Positions 42,365 to 51,436 of a stretch of DNA of 64,000 nt are shown here, in pieces. The notes under the pieces were generated by a model that was given only the letters and a program-made list of their open reading frames with translations, was not told the DNA's origin and made no database searches. Positions within the stretch are counted from its first letter, which is position 1; every line of letters begins with the position of its first letter. The position numbers and the translations under genes are program-made. The DNA is from Luteimicrobium sp049844995 (GTDB lineage Bacteria; Actinomycetota; Actinomycetes; Actinomycetales; Cellulomonadaceae): contig NZ_JBNCMC010000002.1 in the NCBI RefSeq assembly GCF_049844995.1, forward strand, positions 124,001 through 188,000, read 5' to 3'.

Positions 42365-44308
42365 TCAGGCGACCTCGTCCAGCGCGCTCGCGCCCGCGAC
42401 GCGCTCGGCGTCAGGGCCGTCGGCGAACTGGGTGTGGTAGAGCTCCGCGTACAGGCCGCCGGCGGCGAGCAGCTCGGCGTGCGTGCCCTGCTGGACGACG
42501 CGGCCGGCGTCGAGCACGACGATGAGGTCCGCGTCGCGGATGGTCGAGAGCCGGTGGGCGATCACGAGCGCGGTGCTCGAGGCGAGGGCCTCGTCGAGCG
42601 CGGCCTGGACGGCGGCCTCGGACTCGGAGTCGAGGTGCGCGGTGGCCTCGTCGAGCACGACGAACGCCGGCTCCTTGAGCAGCATGCGCGCGATGGCGAG
42701 GCGCTGACGCTCGCCGCCGGAGAGCCGGTAGCCCCGGTCGCCTACGACGGTCTCGAGCCCGGACGGCAGCGAGCGGACGAGGTCGGCGACGTGCGCGCGC
42801 TCGAGCGCCCGCCACAGCTCGGCGTCGTTCGCGTCGGGCCGCGCGTAGCGCAGGTTCGCGGCGATCGAGTCGTGGAAGAGGTGGGCCTCCTGCGTGACCA
42901 CGCCGACGGCGTCGTGCAGGGACTGCTGCGTGACGTCGCGCAGGTCGGTCCCGGCGACCCGGACGGCGCCGCCGGTCGGGTCGTACATCCGGGTCGCGAG
43001 CTGCGACACGGTCGTCTTGCCGGCGCCCGACGGCCCGACGAGCGCGACGGTGGCGCCGGTGGGCACCGTGAAGGTGACGTCGACGAGGGTGTCGTGCGTC
43101 GGGTCGTTGGTGAGCGCGGCGACCGACTCGAGCGAGGCGAGCGAGACGTCGGTGGCGCTGGGGTAGCGGAACGAGACGTGGTCGAGCTCGACGGTGGCGC
43201 CGTGCCGGGCGAGGTCGTCGGCGAGGTCGTGCGCGCCGGGGGCGTCGTCGACCATGGGCTCGAGGTCCAGCACCTCGAGGACGCGCTCGAACGAGACGAG
43301 CGCGGTCATCACGTCGACCTGGACGTTGGACATCGCGGTGATCGGCCCGTACAGGCGGCCGAGGTACGCGGTGAGGGCGACGACCATGCCGACGGTCAGC
43401 GACCCGCCGATCGCCATCAGCCCGCCGGCGCCGTAGACGATCGCGACGCCGACCGCTGCCACGGCCGTGAGGCCGGCGCGGAAGTAGACGCCGAGGACGG
43501 CGGTGCGGACCCCGATGTCGCGCACGCGTCCCGCCTTCTCGGCGAAGTCGGCGGACTCGAGCTCGGGCCGCCCGAAGACCTTGACGAGGTGCGCGCCCGC
43601 GACGTTGAAGCGCTCCTGCATCATCTGGGCGGCGTCGGCGTTCAGCCCGTAGCTCTCGCGCGTGAGGCCGGCGAGGCGACGGCCGACCCAGCGCGCGGGC
43701 AGCACGAACACGGGCAGCAGGACGAGCGACACGAGCGTGAGCTGCCACGACATGGAGAGCATCGCCGCGAGCACGAAGACGATCGTGAGGGCGTTGCTGA
43801 CGACGTTGGAGAGCGTCGAGGTGAAGGCCTGCTGCGCGCCGAGCACGTCGCCGTTGAGGCGCTGGACGAGCGCGCCGGTGCGGGCGCGGGAGAAGAACGC
43901 GAGCGGCATCCGCTGGACGTGGTCGAAGACCTGCGTGCGCAGGTCGAGGATGAGGCCCTCGCCGATCCGGGAGGAGATCCACCGCTCGGCGACGGTGAGG
44001 GCCGCCGAGACGAGCGCGAGGCCGGCGAGCAGCGCGGCGAGCGTGACCACGAGGCGCCGGTCGCCGGTCGCGATGCCGTCGTCGATGAGGTGGCTCACGA
44101 GCAGGGGGCTCGCCGCACCGGTCGCGGCGTCGACGGCGAGCAGCCCGACGAAGCCCGTGAGCGCCCGGCGGTAGGGGTGGGCGAAGGCGAGGATGCGGCG
44201 GAGCGTGCCGCGGTGGAGCCGCTGCTGGGCGACCGACGAGTCCTGGACGAAGGACCGCATGCCGCGGCCGCCGCCGCGCGCAGGTCCGCCATGGGGTCCG
44301 AATGCCAT
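42365..44308 (-). CDS. ABC exporter half-transporter, permease fused to ATPase
   Basis: The 647-residue protein has a type 1 exporter membrane domain (six helices, about 45-340; LILDLRTQVFDHVQRMPLAF) followed by an ATPase domain with Walker A VGPSGAGKTT, signature LSGGERQRLAIARMLL, Walker B FVVLDEATAHLD and the H-loop IAHRLST. A homo- or heterodimer is expected, exporting a lipid, drug or peptide; no partner gene is adjacent. The ATG follows GGAGA. It is divergent from a MarR regulator, with a shared operator over its -10, so MarR-controlled drug efflux is the likely scenario. Confidence 0.93.
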   Translation of the reverse strand: MAFGPHGGPARGGGRGMRSFVQDSSVAQQRLHRGTLRRILAFAHPYRRALTGFVGLLAVDAATGAASPLLVSHLIDDGIATGDRRLVVTLAALLAGLALVSAALTVAERWISSRIGEGLILDLRTQVFDHVQRMPLAFFSRARTGALVQRLNGDVLGAQQAFTSTLSNVVSNALTIVFVLAAMLSMSWQLTLVSLVLLPVFVLPARWVGRRLAGLTRESYGLNADAAQMMQERFNVAGAHLVKVFGRPELESADFAEKAGRVRDIGVRTAVLGVYFRAGLTAVAAVGVAIVYGAGGLMAIGGSLTVGMVVALTAYLGRLYGPITAMSNVQVDVMTALVSFERVLEVLDLEPMVDDAPGAHDLADDLARHGATVELDHVSFRYPSATDVSLASLESVAALTNDPTHDTLVDVTFTVPTGATVALVGPSGAGKTTVSQLATRMYDPTGGAVRVAGTDLRDVTQQSLHDAVGVVTQEAHLFHDSIAANLRYARPDANDAELWRALERAHVADLVRSLPSGLETVVGDRGYRLSGGERQRLAIARMLLKEPAFVVLDEATAHLDSESEAAVQAALDEALASSTALVIAHRLSTIRDADLIVVLDAGRVVQQGTHAELLAAGGLYAELYHTQFADGPDAERVAGASALDEVA

Positions 44309-44341
44309 AGGTGATCTCCGGGGTACGAGAGGAAGGGGAGT

Positions 44342-44364
44342 GATAGTGAGCATAGCTCACTATC
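44342..44364. promoter_or_regulatory. MarR-type operator, perfect 10-bp inverted repeat
   Basis: GATAGTGAGC (44342-44351), ATA, GCTCACTATC (44355-44364). It covers the -10 of the exporter gene and lies 21-43 nt upstream of the marR -10. Confidence 0.8.
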
Positions 44365-44377
44365 GGTTACGACACAA
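44349..44377 (-). promoter_or_regulatory. Exporter gene promoter
   Basis: On the minus strand TTGTGT (44372-44377), a 17-nt spacer and TATGCT (44349-44354). The -10 lies inside the inverted repeat. Confidence 0.65.
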
Positions 44378-44384
44378 GGTTCGG

Positions 44385-44390
44385 TAGACT
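44385..44390 (+). promoter_or_regulatory. -10 element, leaderless marR
   Basis: TAGACT lies 6 nt before the marR ATG. Confidence 0.6.
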
Positions 44391-44396
44391 CGGGCC

Positions 44397-44891
44397 ATGA
44401 CCACGACGCCGTCCCGCACGACGACGCACCCGGCCGCCGCTCCCGAGGTGCCCACGGGCGGCGACTTCGTCGCCGTCCTGCACGCCGCGATGCGTGCGGT
44501 CCGCCGGGAGGCGGAGGCCCAGCTCGGCGAGGACGCCGTCGCGCCCGGCCAGCTCCGGCTCCTGCGCATGCTGGACCGCGCCGGCGGAGTGCAGCGCCCG
44601 AGCGCCCTCGCCGAGACGCTCGACGTCAGCCCCCGCTCCGTCACCTCCAAGGTCGACGCGGCGGAGCGCGACGGCTACGTCGTCCGGCACCCGGACCCCA
44701 GCGACCGCCGCGCCACGCTGGTCGAGCTCACCGAGCACGGCCGGGCCGTCCTCGTGCGGGTCGGGAACCTGCGGGCCACCGGGGCCGGGGGCCTGCTCGA
44801 GCGGCTGACGCCGGCCGAGCAGCAGGAGCTCGTCCGCCTGCTGCGGCGCGTCGCCGGCCCGGCCGGAGGGGCCGACAGCACGCACCCCTGA
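44397..44891 (+). CDS. MarR family transcriptional regulator
   Basis: The 164-residue protein has a MarR winged helix-turn-helix: QLRLLRMLDRAGGVQRPSAL, LDVSPRSVTSKVDAAERDGY (recognition helix) and the wing HPDPSDRRATLVELT with its conserved Asp-Arg pair. Long helices on either side give the dimer interface. It is divergent from the ABC exporter and faces a perfect palindrome in the 88-bp gap, so it very probably represses the exporter and itself. The ligand is unknown. The message appears leaderless. Confidence 0.92.
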   Translation: MTTTPSRTTTHPAAAPEVPTGGDFVAVLHAAMRAVRREAEAQLGEDAVAPGQLRLLRMLDRAGGVQRPSALAETLDVSPRSVTSKVDAAERDGYVVRHPDPSDRRATLVELTEHGRAVLVRVGNLRATGAGGLLERLTPAEQQELVRLLRRVAGPAGGADSTHP

Positions 44892-44902
44892 ACCGCCGCT
44901 GG

Positions 44903-44908
44903 CAGGAT
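44903..44908 (+). promoter_or_regulatory. -10 element, leaderless coaE
   Basis: CAGGAT lies 6 nt before the coaE ATG, within the 23-bp gap after marR. Confidence 0.5.
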
Positions 44909-44914
44909 GGGGGC

Positions 44915-45541
44915 ATGTTCCGCGTCGGCCTCACCGGTGGCATCGCATCCGGCAAGTCCGTGGCACTGGCTCGCTTCGCCGAGCTCGGTGCCGTGACCAT
45001 CGACCACGACGGGCTCGCGCGCGAGGTCGTCGAGCCCGGGACGGTCGGGCTCGAGCGCGTCACCGACGCCTTCGGGACCGAGGTGCTCGCCGCGGACGGC
45101 TCCCTCGACCGCGCGGCCCTCGCGGCGATCGTCTTCGCCGAGCCGGCGCGCCGCGAGCAGCTCAACGCGATCGTGCACCCCGAGATCCGGCGCTGCGCCG
45201 CCGAGCGGGAGGCGCGGGCGGCTGCCGCCGACGCGGACGTCGTCGTCGTGCACGACATCCCCCTGCTGGTCGAGACGGGGCAGGCGGACGCGTTCGGGCT
45301 CCTGGTCGTGGTGGACGCACCCCGGGACCTCCGGCTCGCCCGGATGGTCGAGGAGCGCGGGCTGAGCGTGTCCGAGGCGGAGGCCCGGCTCGCCGCCCAG
45401 GCGCCCGACGCGGAGCGGGTGGCCGCGGCCGACGTCGTCCTCGACGGGTCGCAGGACCCCGACGCCCTGCGGGCCCAGGTGGACGCGCTGTGGCCCTCGC
45501 TGGTGCGCGAGGCGCGCGACGAGGACGAGTCCGCCGGATGA
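44915..45541 (+). CDS. coaE: Dephospho-CoA kinase
   Basis: CoaE phosphorylates dephospho-CoA at the 3' hydroxyl, the last step of CoA synthesis. The 208-residue protein has the P-loop LTGGIASGKS at its N-terminus, the substrate-binding TIDHDGLAREVVEPG, LNAIVHPEIR and VVHDIPLLVE blocks. It lacks the C-terminal GrpB-like domain found in mycobacterial CoaE. The ATG is set by CAGGAT 6 nt upstream. It overlaps pcp by four bases (ATGA). Confidence 0.95.
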   Translation: MFRVGLTGGIASGKSVALARFAELGAVTIDHDGLAREVVEPGTVGLERVTDAFGTEVLAADGSLDRAALAAIVFAEPARREQLNAIVHPEIRRCAAEREARAAAADADVVVVHDIPLLVETGQADAFGLLVVVDAPRDLRLARMVEERGLSVSEAEARLAAQAPDAERVAAADVVLDGSQDPDALRAQVDALWPSLVREARDEDESAG

Positions 45542-46212
45542 GGGCGGAGGCCCCGCTCGTCCTGCTCACCGGGTTCGAGCCGTTCGGCGGCGCGGACACC
45601 AACCCGTCGTGGGAGGTGGCGTCGCGCGTGGCCGCGCGGTGGTCGGGCCGGGGCGTCGTCCAAGCGCGGCGCATCCCCGTGACCTTCGACGGCGGCCCGC
45701 GCGCGGTGCTCGACGCCGTCGTCGAGGTCCGCCCGGACGCCGTCGTCATGTTCGGCCTGCACGGCGGCGCGCACGAGCTGCGCCTCGAGCGCGTGGCCGT
45801 CAACGTCGCCGACGCGCGCATCCCCGACAACGCCGGGGCGCAGCCCGTCGACGAGCCCGTCGTGGTCGGCGGTCCCGTCGGCCACTGGTCGACGCTCCCG
45901 CTCCGCGCGGCGCTCGACGCCGTAGGGACGACGGGCGTCCCGGCGGCGCTGTCGCCGTCGGCGGGGACCTACGTGTGCAACGCGACGTTCTACGCCGTCC
46001 AGGACGCCCTCGCGCGCGGCGGCGGGCCCGCGGTCTCGGGCTTCGTGCACGTCCCGCCCGTGGCGGGCGAGCGTGTCACCGACGACGACGGCGTGGCGGC
46101 GGCCGGCTCGCCCGGCCTCCCGCTCGACGACCTCGTGCGCGGGGCAGAGGCCGTGGTCGGTGCCGTGGTCGCTGCGCTGGTCGCGGCGCCGCCGGTCGAC
46201 GACGCGGCCTGA
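45538..46212 (+). CDS. pcp: Pyroglutamyl-peptidase I
   Basis: Pcp removes N-terminal pyroglutamate from peptides. The 224-residue protein has the N-terminal LLTGFEPFGGADTNPSWEV, catalytic Glu in LRLERVAVN, nucleophile Cys in SAGTYVCNATFY and catalytic His in SGFVHVPP, the C15 family triad in the right order. It is cytosolic and translationally coupled to coaE. It ends 12 nt from the convergent wall-protein gene. Confidence 0.93.
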   Translation: MRAEAPLVLLTGFEPFGGADTNPSWEVASRVAARWSGRGVVQARRIPVTFDGGPRAVLDAVVEVRPDAVVMFGLHGGAHELRLERVAVNVADARIPDNAGAQPVDEPVVVGGPVGHWSTLPLRAALDAVGTTGVPAALSPSAGTYVCNATFYAVQDALARGGGPAVSGFVHVPPVAGERVTDDDGVAAAGSPGLPLDDLVRGAEAVVGAVVAALVAAPPVDDAA

Positions 46213-46224
46213 CCCGCGCCCCGG

Positions 46225-49089
46225 TCAGCTCCGACGGCGCCGGGCTATCAGGACCGCGGCGAGCCCGAGAGCCACCAGGAAACCGCCGACCGCCGCGATC
46301 GTCAGGGCGTCGAACCCCGTGACGGCAAGTCCGCCGCCGCTCGTGGCGGAGGCCGTCGGCGCGGGCACGGCCGGGGTGGACGACGCCGGCGACGTGGGTG
46401 CGGACGTGGTCGGTGCGGGGGTGGTGGTCGTGGGGCTCGGGGTGGGGGTCGGGGTGCTCGCGTCGAACGTGTTGGTGACCGTCACGAGGGCGGTCTGCGC
46501 CGGGTCGGCGCTCCCGATCGTGACCTCCGCCGGGCTGACCGACGCGGTCCAGGTGCCGGCCGGGTCGTCGACGGTCGGCTCCGAGATCGTGCACTCCGTG
46601 CCGACCGGGAAGCCCGTGATCGGGTCGGACTCGTCGCCCGCGTGCAGCGTGACGGTGCCCGAGGACCGCCCGTCGGCGTTCGGCCGGTCGCACGACCAGT
46701 CGACGGTGAACTCGTCGACGCTCGCGCCGCCGTCGCCCTCGACGACCTTCTCCACCAGGAACCCGCCGACCGTGCTCGTGAAGGTGTTCGTCACCGTGAC
46801 CACCCGGGCGGCCGACGTGCCCTCGGTGATGACGAAGTCGCCGGCCGGCGCGATCGAGGACTCCCAGGTGCCGTTGTCGTCCGTCGGGGCGTCCTCGGCG
46901 ACGGAGCACGTCGTGCCCGTGGGGAACCCGTCGACCGCCAGGGTCCCGCCGTCGTGCAGGGACCAGGTGCCCGCGCTGTCGCCTGCCGCGTCCGGCGCGT
47001 CGCAGGTCCACGTGCCGGTGAAGGTCGTCGTCGAGGCGCCGTGGTCGCCGGCGACCTCCTTCTCGATCGTGAACCCGCCCACCGCGTGCGTGAACGTGTT
47101 GGTGACCGTGACGACCTGGGCGGTGCCGTCGTCCTGCGCGATGGTGACGGTACCCGGGTCGACGACGGGCGCGGCCCAGGTGCCGTTGTCGTCGGCGGGT
47201 GTGGTCTCGGCGACCGTGCACGTGGTGCCCACGGGGAAGCCGGTGACGACCTCCGATTCCCCGTCGCCGACCGTCACGGTCCCCGAGTCGTCGCCGTCGG
47301 CGTTCGGGGCGTCGCAGGACCAGGCGACGTCGAAGGACGTGGTGGACGCGCCCGTGTCGCCGGTCACAGCCTTCTCGATGGTGAACCCGCCGCGCTGCAG
47401 CGTCGCCTCGTTGGTGACGGTCACGGCCTGCACGGTGTCCTCCGCGCCGATGGTGACCGGGTTCGGCGCCAGGGTGGGCGTGCCCCAGTCCACCCCGTCC
47501 ACGTCGGGGAGCGTGGGCTCCGACAGGGTCACGACGTCGCCCTCCTGCAGGTCGCTCGGCCCGGTGACGGGCGTGCCGTCCGCGAGCACCTCCAGGTCGC
47601 CCTCCCGCCCGAGGTCCGGGCTGTCGGACGGGCCTGTGACCGTCCAGTGGACGGTGAACGCCGTGCCGTCCGGGACGCGGTCCGCGCCGTCGCCGGAGAG
47701 TGCCTTCCGCACGGTGAACGTGCCGGGGGTGGGGGCGGCGCAGCCGAGAGCGCCCGTGAACGGGTACGCGTGCAGCTCGTCGCCGTTCGTGCCGGCCGCT
47801 GCACCGCTGTGCGTGAGGTCGCCGGGCGTGTAGATGCGGCCGTTCGATCCGGAGAAGCCGACGGTGAGGTGGGACGCGGGGTCGCCGACGAGGACCGAGC
47901 CGGGGAACTGCGTGGCGCCGCCGAGCGTGACGTCGGTCGAGAACGGGTAGTTCCAGAGGATCGCGTTGCCGTGCTCGAGCGCCAGCGCCTTGAGGTCGTC
48001 GGTCTCGCCGCTGCCCCAGTAGACGTCCCCGACGAACTGGCTCACGGCGCCCGTCGCGAGCGTGTTGATGAGGACGGTCGCGCCGGCCTTGACGCCGTCG
48101 ATGTGGAAGTGGGCGTCCTGCGCCGCGGTACCGACCGTCGCGGGGAGCTGGAACTCGACGACGTCGCCGGCGCCGGTGCTGGTCAGGGTGTAGGCCGTCG
48201 CACCGCCCTCGGTACCGGTGGTGACCGTGCCGTGCTCGAGAGCGAGGGTGCCGCCCTCGTTCCGGATCGAGGTCGCGCTCGTGTCGGTGCTGAGTTCGGC
48301 GTAGCACTGCTGGGAGTAGCGGGCCATCTTGCCGGCGGAGCCGAAGAGGTCGGTGTAGTGGTCGTCGGCGAGCACGCTCGTGTCGCTGTCGATGACGTTC
48401 TGCTGGTCGACGGCGGGAGGCGACTGGTTGGCGGAGTCGATGTCGCCGAGCCGCCCGAACCCGGGGTTGCTCGCCTCGCTGTACGAGGGGTCGCGGAAGT
48501 TCCAGGTCCCTCCGACGTGGATGTCGCCGAACCGGCTGGTCCCGTCGCCGGTCGTGAGCCCGATGCCGACGGTCGCGGGGTTGCCCCCGGCCTGGGGGTC
48601 GAGGCTCGGGTTCACGACCGTGCCGTCCCCGCCGACGATCAGCATGTCGGCGCGGTGGGCGGGGACCACGCCGGTCCCGCCGCCGGCCACGCCCACGTTG
48701 TAGGACTTGTCGAACAGCGCGTCGCCGTTCACGACGAGCAGCCCCTCGGTCTCCGCCGAGCCGAGGCCCGCCGTGAAGTCGCCGCCGACGATGACGCTCG
48801 GGCCGTCGTCGGTGCCGGGGAAGGACCCGACGATCGACCCCGGCGGAATGAGCCAGCCCTGGCAGCTGTCGGTCGCGTCAGGATCGGGGACGCACGGGCC
48901 CCAGGAGCCGGGGGTGTCGCCTCCCGCCGCGGGGCCGGGCAGGATGCCGCTCGCCGGTGGGAGCAGGTCCGCCGGGGCGGCGTCGGCGGCAGGCGTCGTC
49001 GTCACGACCGCGACGGCTCCTCCCAGTGCCAGTGCCAGGGCCAGCGCCGCCCCCGCCGCCGCCCTGCGGCGCAGTGCCTCTCGCATCAT
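46225..49089 (-). CDS. LAVTG wall-anchored protein, choice-of-anchor A plus DUF5979 repeats
   Basis: The 954-residue exported protein has a signal peptide (to about residue 38), a choice-of-anchor-A-type domain (about 75-420; SVIVGGDFTAGLG, IHVGGTWNFRD) and then four tandem units of about 100 residues of the DUF5979 kind. The last three share FxIEKxVxGDxGAS, WSCDxPNADG, GFPVGTxCTxxE and VTVTNTF, with two Cys each and a Lys-Asn arrangement that could form isopeptide bonds. A Thr/Pro stalk leads to the sorting signal LAVTG, a membrane helix and RRRRS. The LAxTG motif fits a class E sortase, not found intact here. Starts at 49089 and 49086 are both Met. Confidence 0.85.
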   Translation of the reverse strand: MMREALRRRAAAGAALALALALGGAVAVVTTTPAADAAPADLLPPASGILPGPAAGGDTPGSWGPCVPDPDATDSCQGWLIPPGSIVGSFPGTDDGPSVIVGGDFTAGLGSAETEGLLVVNGDALFDKSYNVGVAGGGTGVVPAHRADMLIVGGDGTVVNPSLDPQAGGNPATVGIGLTTGDGTSRFGDIHVGGTWNFRDPSYSEASNPGFGRLGDIDSANQSPPAVDQQNVIDSDTSVLADDHYTDLFGSAGKMARYSQQCYAELSTDTSATSIRNEGGTLALEHGTVTTGTEGGATAYTLTSTGAGDVVEFQLPATVGTAAQDAHFHIDGVKAGATVLINTLATGAVSQFVGDVYWGSGETDDLKALALEHGNAILWNYPFSTDVTLGGATQFPGSVLVGDPASHLTVGFSGSNGRIYTPGDLTHSGAAAGTNGDELHAYPFTGALGCAAPTPGTFTVRKALSGDGADRVPDGTAFTVHWTVTGPSDSPDLGREGDLEVLADGTPVTGPSDLQEGDVVTLSEPTLPDVDGVDWGTPTLAPNPVTIGAEDTVQAVTVTNEATLQRGGFTIEKAVTGDTGASTTSFDVAWSCDAPNADGDDSGTVTVGDGESEVVTGFPVGTTCTVAETTPADDNGTWAAPVVDPGTVTIAQDDGTAQVVTVTNTFTHAVGGFTIEKEVAGDHGASTTTFTGTWTCDAPDAAGDSAGTWSLHDGGTLAVDGFPTGTTCSVAEDAPTDDNGTWESSIAPAGDFVITEGTSAARVVTVTNTFTSTVGGFLVEKVVEGDGGASVDEFTVDWSCDRPNADGRSSGTVTLHAGDESDPITGFPVGTECTISEPTVDDPAGTWTASVSPAEVTIGSADPAQTALVTVTNTFDASTPTPTPSPTTTTPAPTTSAPTSPASSTPAVPAPTASATSGGGLAVTGFDALTIAAVGGFLVALGLAAVLIARRRRS

Positions 49090-49255
49090 GGGGACCCCCG
49101 TCCAGCTCGCCCCCGCGCCTCGACTGCGTCAACTGTGGCGTACCGAGGCGGACCGCGCATGTCGGACGGCGGCCCGCGTGGGTGGCGCCGAGCTGCCGCG
49201 ACCGTGTGCGTCGAGGACGGCCTCGGTCGCGCCCCGCGATGTGGGAGGCCCGACC

Positions 49256-49261
49256 TAGGCT
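49256..49261 (+). promoter_or_regulatory. -10 element, leaderless uvrB
   Basis: TAGGCT lies 6 nt before the uvrB ATG. No SOS box is seen nearby. Confidence 0.65.
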
Positions 49262-49267
49262 GGTCGC

Positions 49268-51376
49268 ATGCGCCCCGTCACCGATCTCCAGCGCGCCGCC
49301 GCCCCGTTCGAGGTGGTGTCCGAGTACACGCCGTCGGGCGACCAGCCGACGGCCATCGCGGACCTCACCCAGCGCCTGCAGGCGGGGGAGAAGGACGTCG
49401 TCCTCCTCGGCGCCACGGGAACCGGCAAGTCCGCGACGACGGCGTGGCTGATCGAGCAGGTGCAACGGCCCACGCTCGTCATGGCGCCCAACAAGACGCT
49501 CGCCGCGCAGCTCGCCACGGAGTTCCGCGAGCTGTTGCCCAACAACGCGGTCGAGTACTTCGTGTCGTACTACGACTACTACCAGCCCGAGGCGTACATC
49601 GCGCAGACGGACACCTACATCGAGAAGGACAGCTCGATCAACGACGAGGTGGAGCGGCTCCGCCACTCGGCGACGAGCTCGCTCCTGACCCGGCGGGACG
49701 TCGTCGTCGTGGCCTCGGTGTCGTGCATCTACGGCCTCGGCACGCCGCAGGAGTACGTGGACCGCATGGTCCGCCTCGACGTCGGCGACCAGGTCGAGCG
49801 GGACCAGCTGCTGCGCCAGTTCGTCACCATGCAGTACACGCGCAACGACATGGCGTTCACGCGCGGGACGTTCCGTGTCCGCGGCGACACGGTCGAGATC
49901 ATCCCCGTGTACGAGGAGCTCGCGATCCGCATCGAGTTCTTCGGCGACGAGATCGAGTCGATCCAGCTGCTGCACCCGATGACGGGCGACGTCATCCGCG
50001 CGGAGCAGAGCACCTACATCTTCCCGGCGACGCACTACGTCGCCGGGCCGGAGCGCATGGAGCGCGCCATCGGCTCGATCGAGTCGGAGCTCGCCGACCG
50101 GCTCGACGAGCTCGAGCGGCAGAACAAGCTGCTCGAGGCGCAGCGCCTGCGCATGCGCACCACGTACGACATCGAGATGATGCGCCAGATCGGCACCTGC
50201 TCCGGCATCGAGAACTACTCGCGGCACATCGACGGCCGCACCCCCGGGTCGCCGCCCAACACGCTGCTCGACTACTTCCCCGAGGACTTCCTCCTCGTCA
50301 TCGACGAGTCCCACGTGACCGTCCCGCAGATCGGCGCCATGTACGAGGGTGACATGTCGCGCAAGCGGAACCTCGTCGACTTCGGTTTCCGGCTGCCGTC
50401 GGCGATGGACAACCGACCGCTGCGGTGGGAGGAGTTCGTCGACCGGATCGGGCAGACGGTGTACCTCTCCGCGACGCCGGGCTCGTACGAGCTGTCGATG
50501 TCCGACGGCGTCGTCGAGCAGATCATCCGCCCGACGGGCCTCGTCGACCCCGAGGTCGTCGTCAAGCCCACCAAGGGCCAGATCGACGACCTGCTCGGCG
50601 AGATCCGCGACCGGGTGGAGAAGGACGAGCGCGTGCTCGTCACGACCCTCACCAAGAAGATGGCCGAGGACCTCACCGACTACCTGCTCGACAAGGACGT
50701 CCGGGTCCGCTACCTGCACTCCGAGGTCGACACCCTCCGCCGCGTCGAGCTGCTGCGCGAGCTGCGCCTGGGCCAGTACGACGTCCTGGTCGGCATCAAC
50801 CTGCTGCGCGAGGGCCTCGACCTGCCCGAGGTGTCGCTCGTCGCGATCCTCGACGCCGACAAGGAGGGCTTCCTCCGCTCCGGGACGTCGCTCATCCAGA
50901 CCATCGGGCGCGCGGCCCGCAACGTGTCGGGCCAGGTCCACATGTACGCGGACCGGATCACCGACGCGATGGCGCTCGCGATCGACGAGACGACCCGGCG
51001 CCGCGCCAAGCAGGTCTCGTACAACGAGGAGCACGGCATCGACCCGACGCCGCTGCGCAAGAAGATCGCGGACGTCACCGACATGCTCGCGCGGGAGGAC
51101 CTCGACACCGACGAGCTGCTGTCCACGGGCTACCGCGGCGCCGGCAAGGGGCGCAAGAACGGCGGCCAGGACGCGGCGGCGCCCGTCAAGGAGGGCGTGG
51201 GTGGGAACCGGCTCGCGGCGGCCGCCGCCGGCGACCTGGCGGGCCTCATCCAGGAGCTCACCGACCAGATGCACTCGGCCGCGGGTGAGCTGCAGTTCGA
51301 GCTGGCCGCGAGGCTCCGCGACGAGATCTCCGACCTGAAGAAGGAGCTCCGCCAGCTCCACGCCGCGACGGCGTAG
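49268..51376 (+). CDS. uvrB: Excinuclease ABC subunit UvrB
   Basis: UvrB verifies damage and loads UvrC in nucleotide-excision repair. The 702-residue helicase-like protein has Walker A LLGATGTGKS, the damage-clamping beta-hairpin SYYDYYQPEAYIAQTD, the DEAD-like VIDESHVT, helicase motif VI in QTIGRAARN and a C-terminal UVR motif (QFELAARLRDEI) that contacts UvrC and UvrA. The ATG is set by TAGGCT 6 nt upstream. uvrA and uvrC are 5.5 and 9 kb downstream. Confidence 0.97.
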   Translation: MRPVTDLQRAAAPFEVVSEYTPSGDQPTAIADLTQRLQAGEKDVVLLGATGTGKSATTAWLIEQVQRPTLVMAPNKTLAAQLATEFRELLPNNAVEYFVSYYDYYQPEAYIAQTDTYIEKDSSINDEVERLRHSATSSLLTRRDVVVVASVSCIYGLGTPQEYVDRMVRLDVGDQVERDQLLRQFVTMQYTRNDMAFTRGTFRVRGDTVEIIPVYEELAIRIEFFGDEIESIQLLHPMTGDVIRAEQSTYIFPATHYVAGPERMERAIGSIESELADRLDELERQNKLLEAQRLRMRTTYDIEMMRQIGTCSGIENYSRHIDGRTPGSPPNTLLDYFPEDFLLVIDESHVTVPQIGAMYEGDMSRKRNLVDFGFRLPSAMDNRPLRWEEFVDRIGQTVYLSATPGSYELSMSDGVVEQIIRPTGLVDPEVVVKPTKGQIDDLLGEIRDRVEKDERVLVTTLTKKMAEDLTDYLLDKDVRVRYLHSEVDTLRRVELLRELRLGQYDVLVGINLLREGLDLPEVSLVAILDADKEGFLRSGTSLIQTIGRAARNVSGQVHMYADRITDAMALAIDETTRRRAKQVSYNEEHGIDPTPLRKKIADVTDMLAREDLDTDELLSTGYRGAGKGRKNGGQDAAAPVKEGVGGNRLAAAAAGDLAGLIQELTDQMHSAAGELQFELAARLRDEISDLKKELRQLHAATA

Positions 51377-51436
51377 CGGACGACGGCGACCGGTCCGCAA
51401 CCCGTCGGCCGGCGGACCACCAGGCAGGGAGCAGCG

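Noticed and set aside
42302..44314. Plus-strand open frame opposite the ABC exporter
   Set aside because: Its composition is typical of a high-GC antisense frame; the minus strand encodes a complete transporter.
49090..49267. SOS box before uvrB
   Set aside because: No TCGAAC-like half site with correct spacing was found; only TTGACG-like fragments are present.
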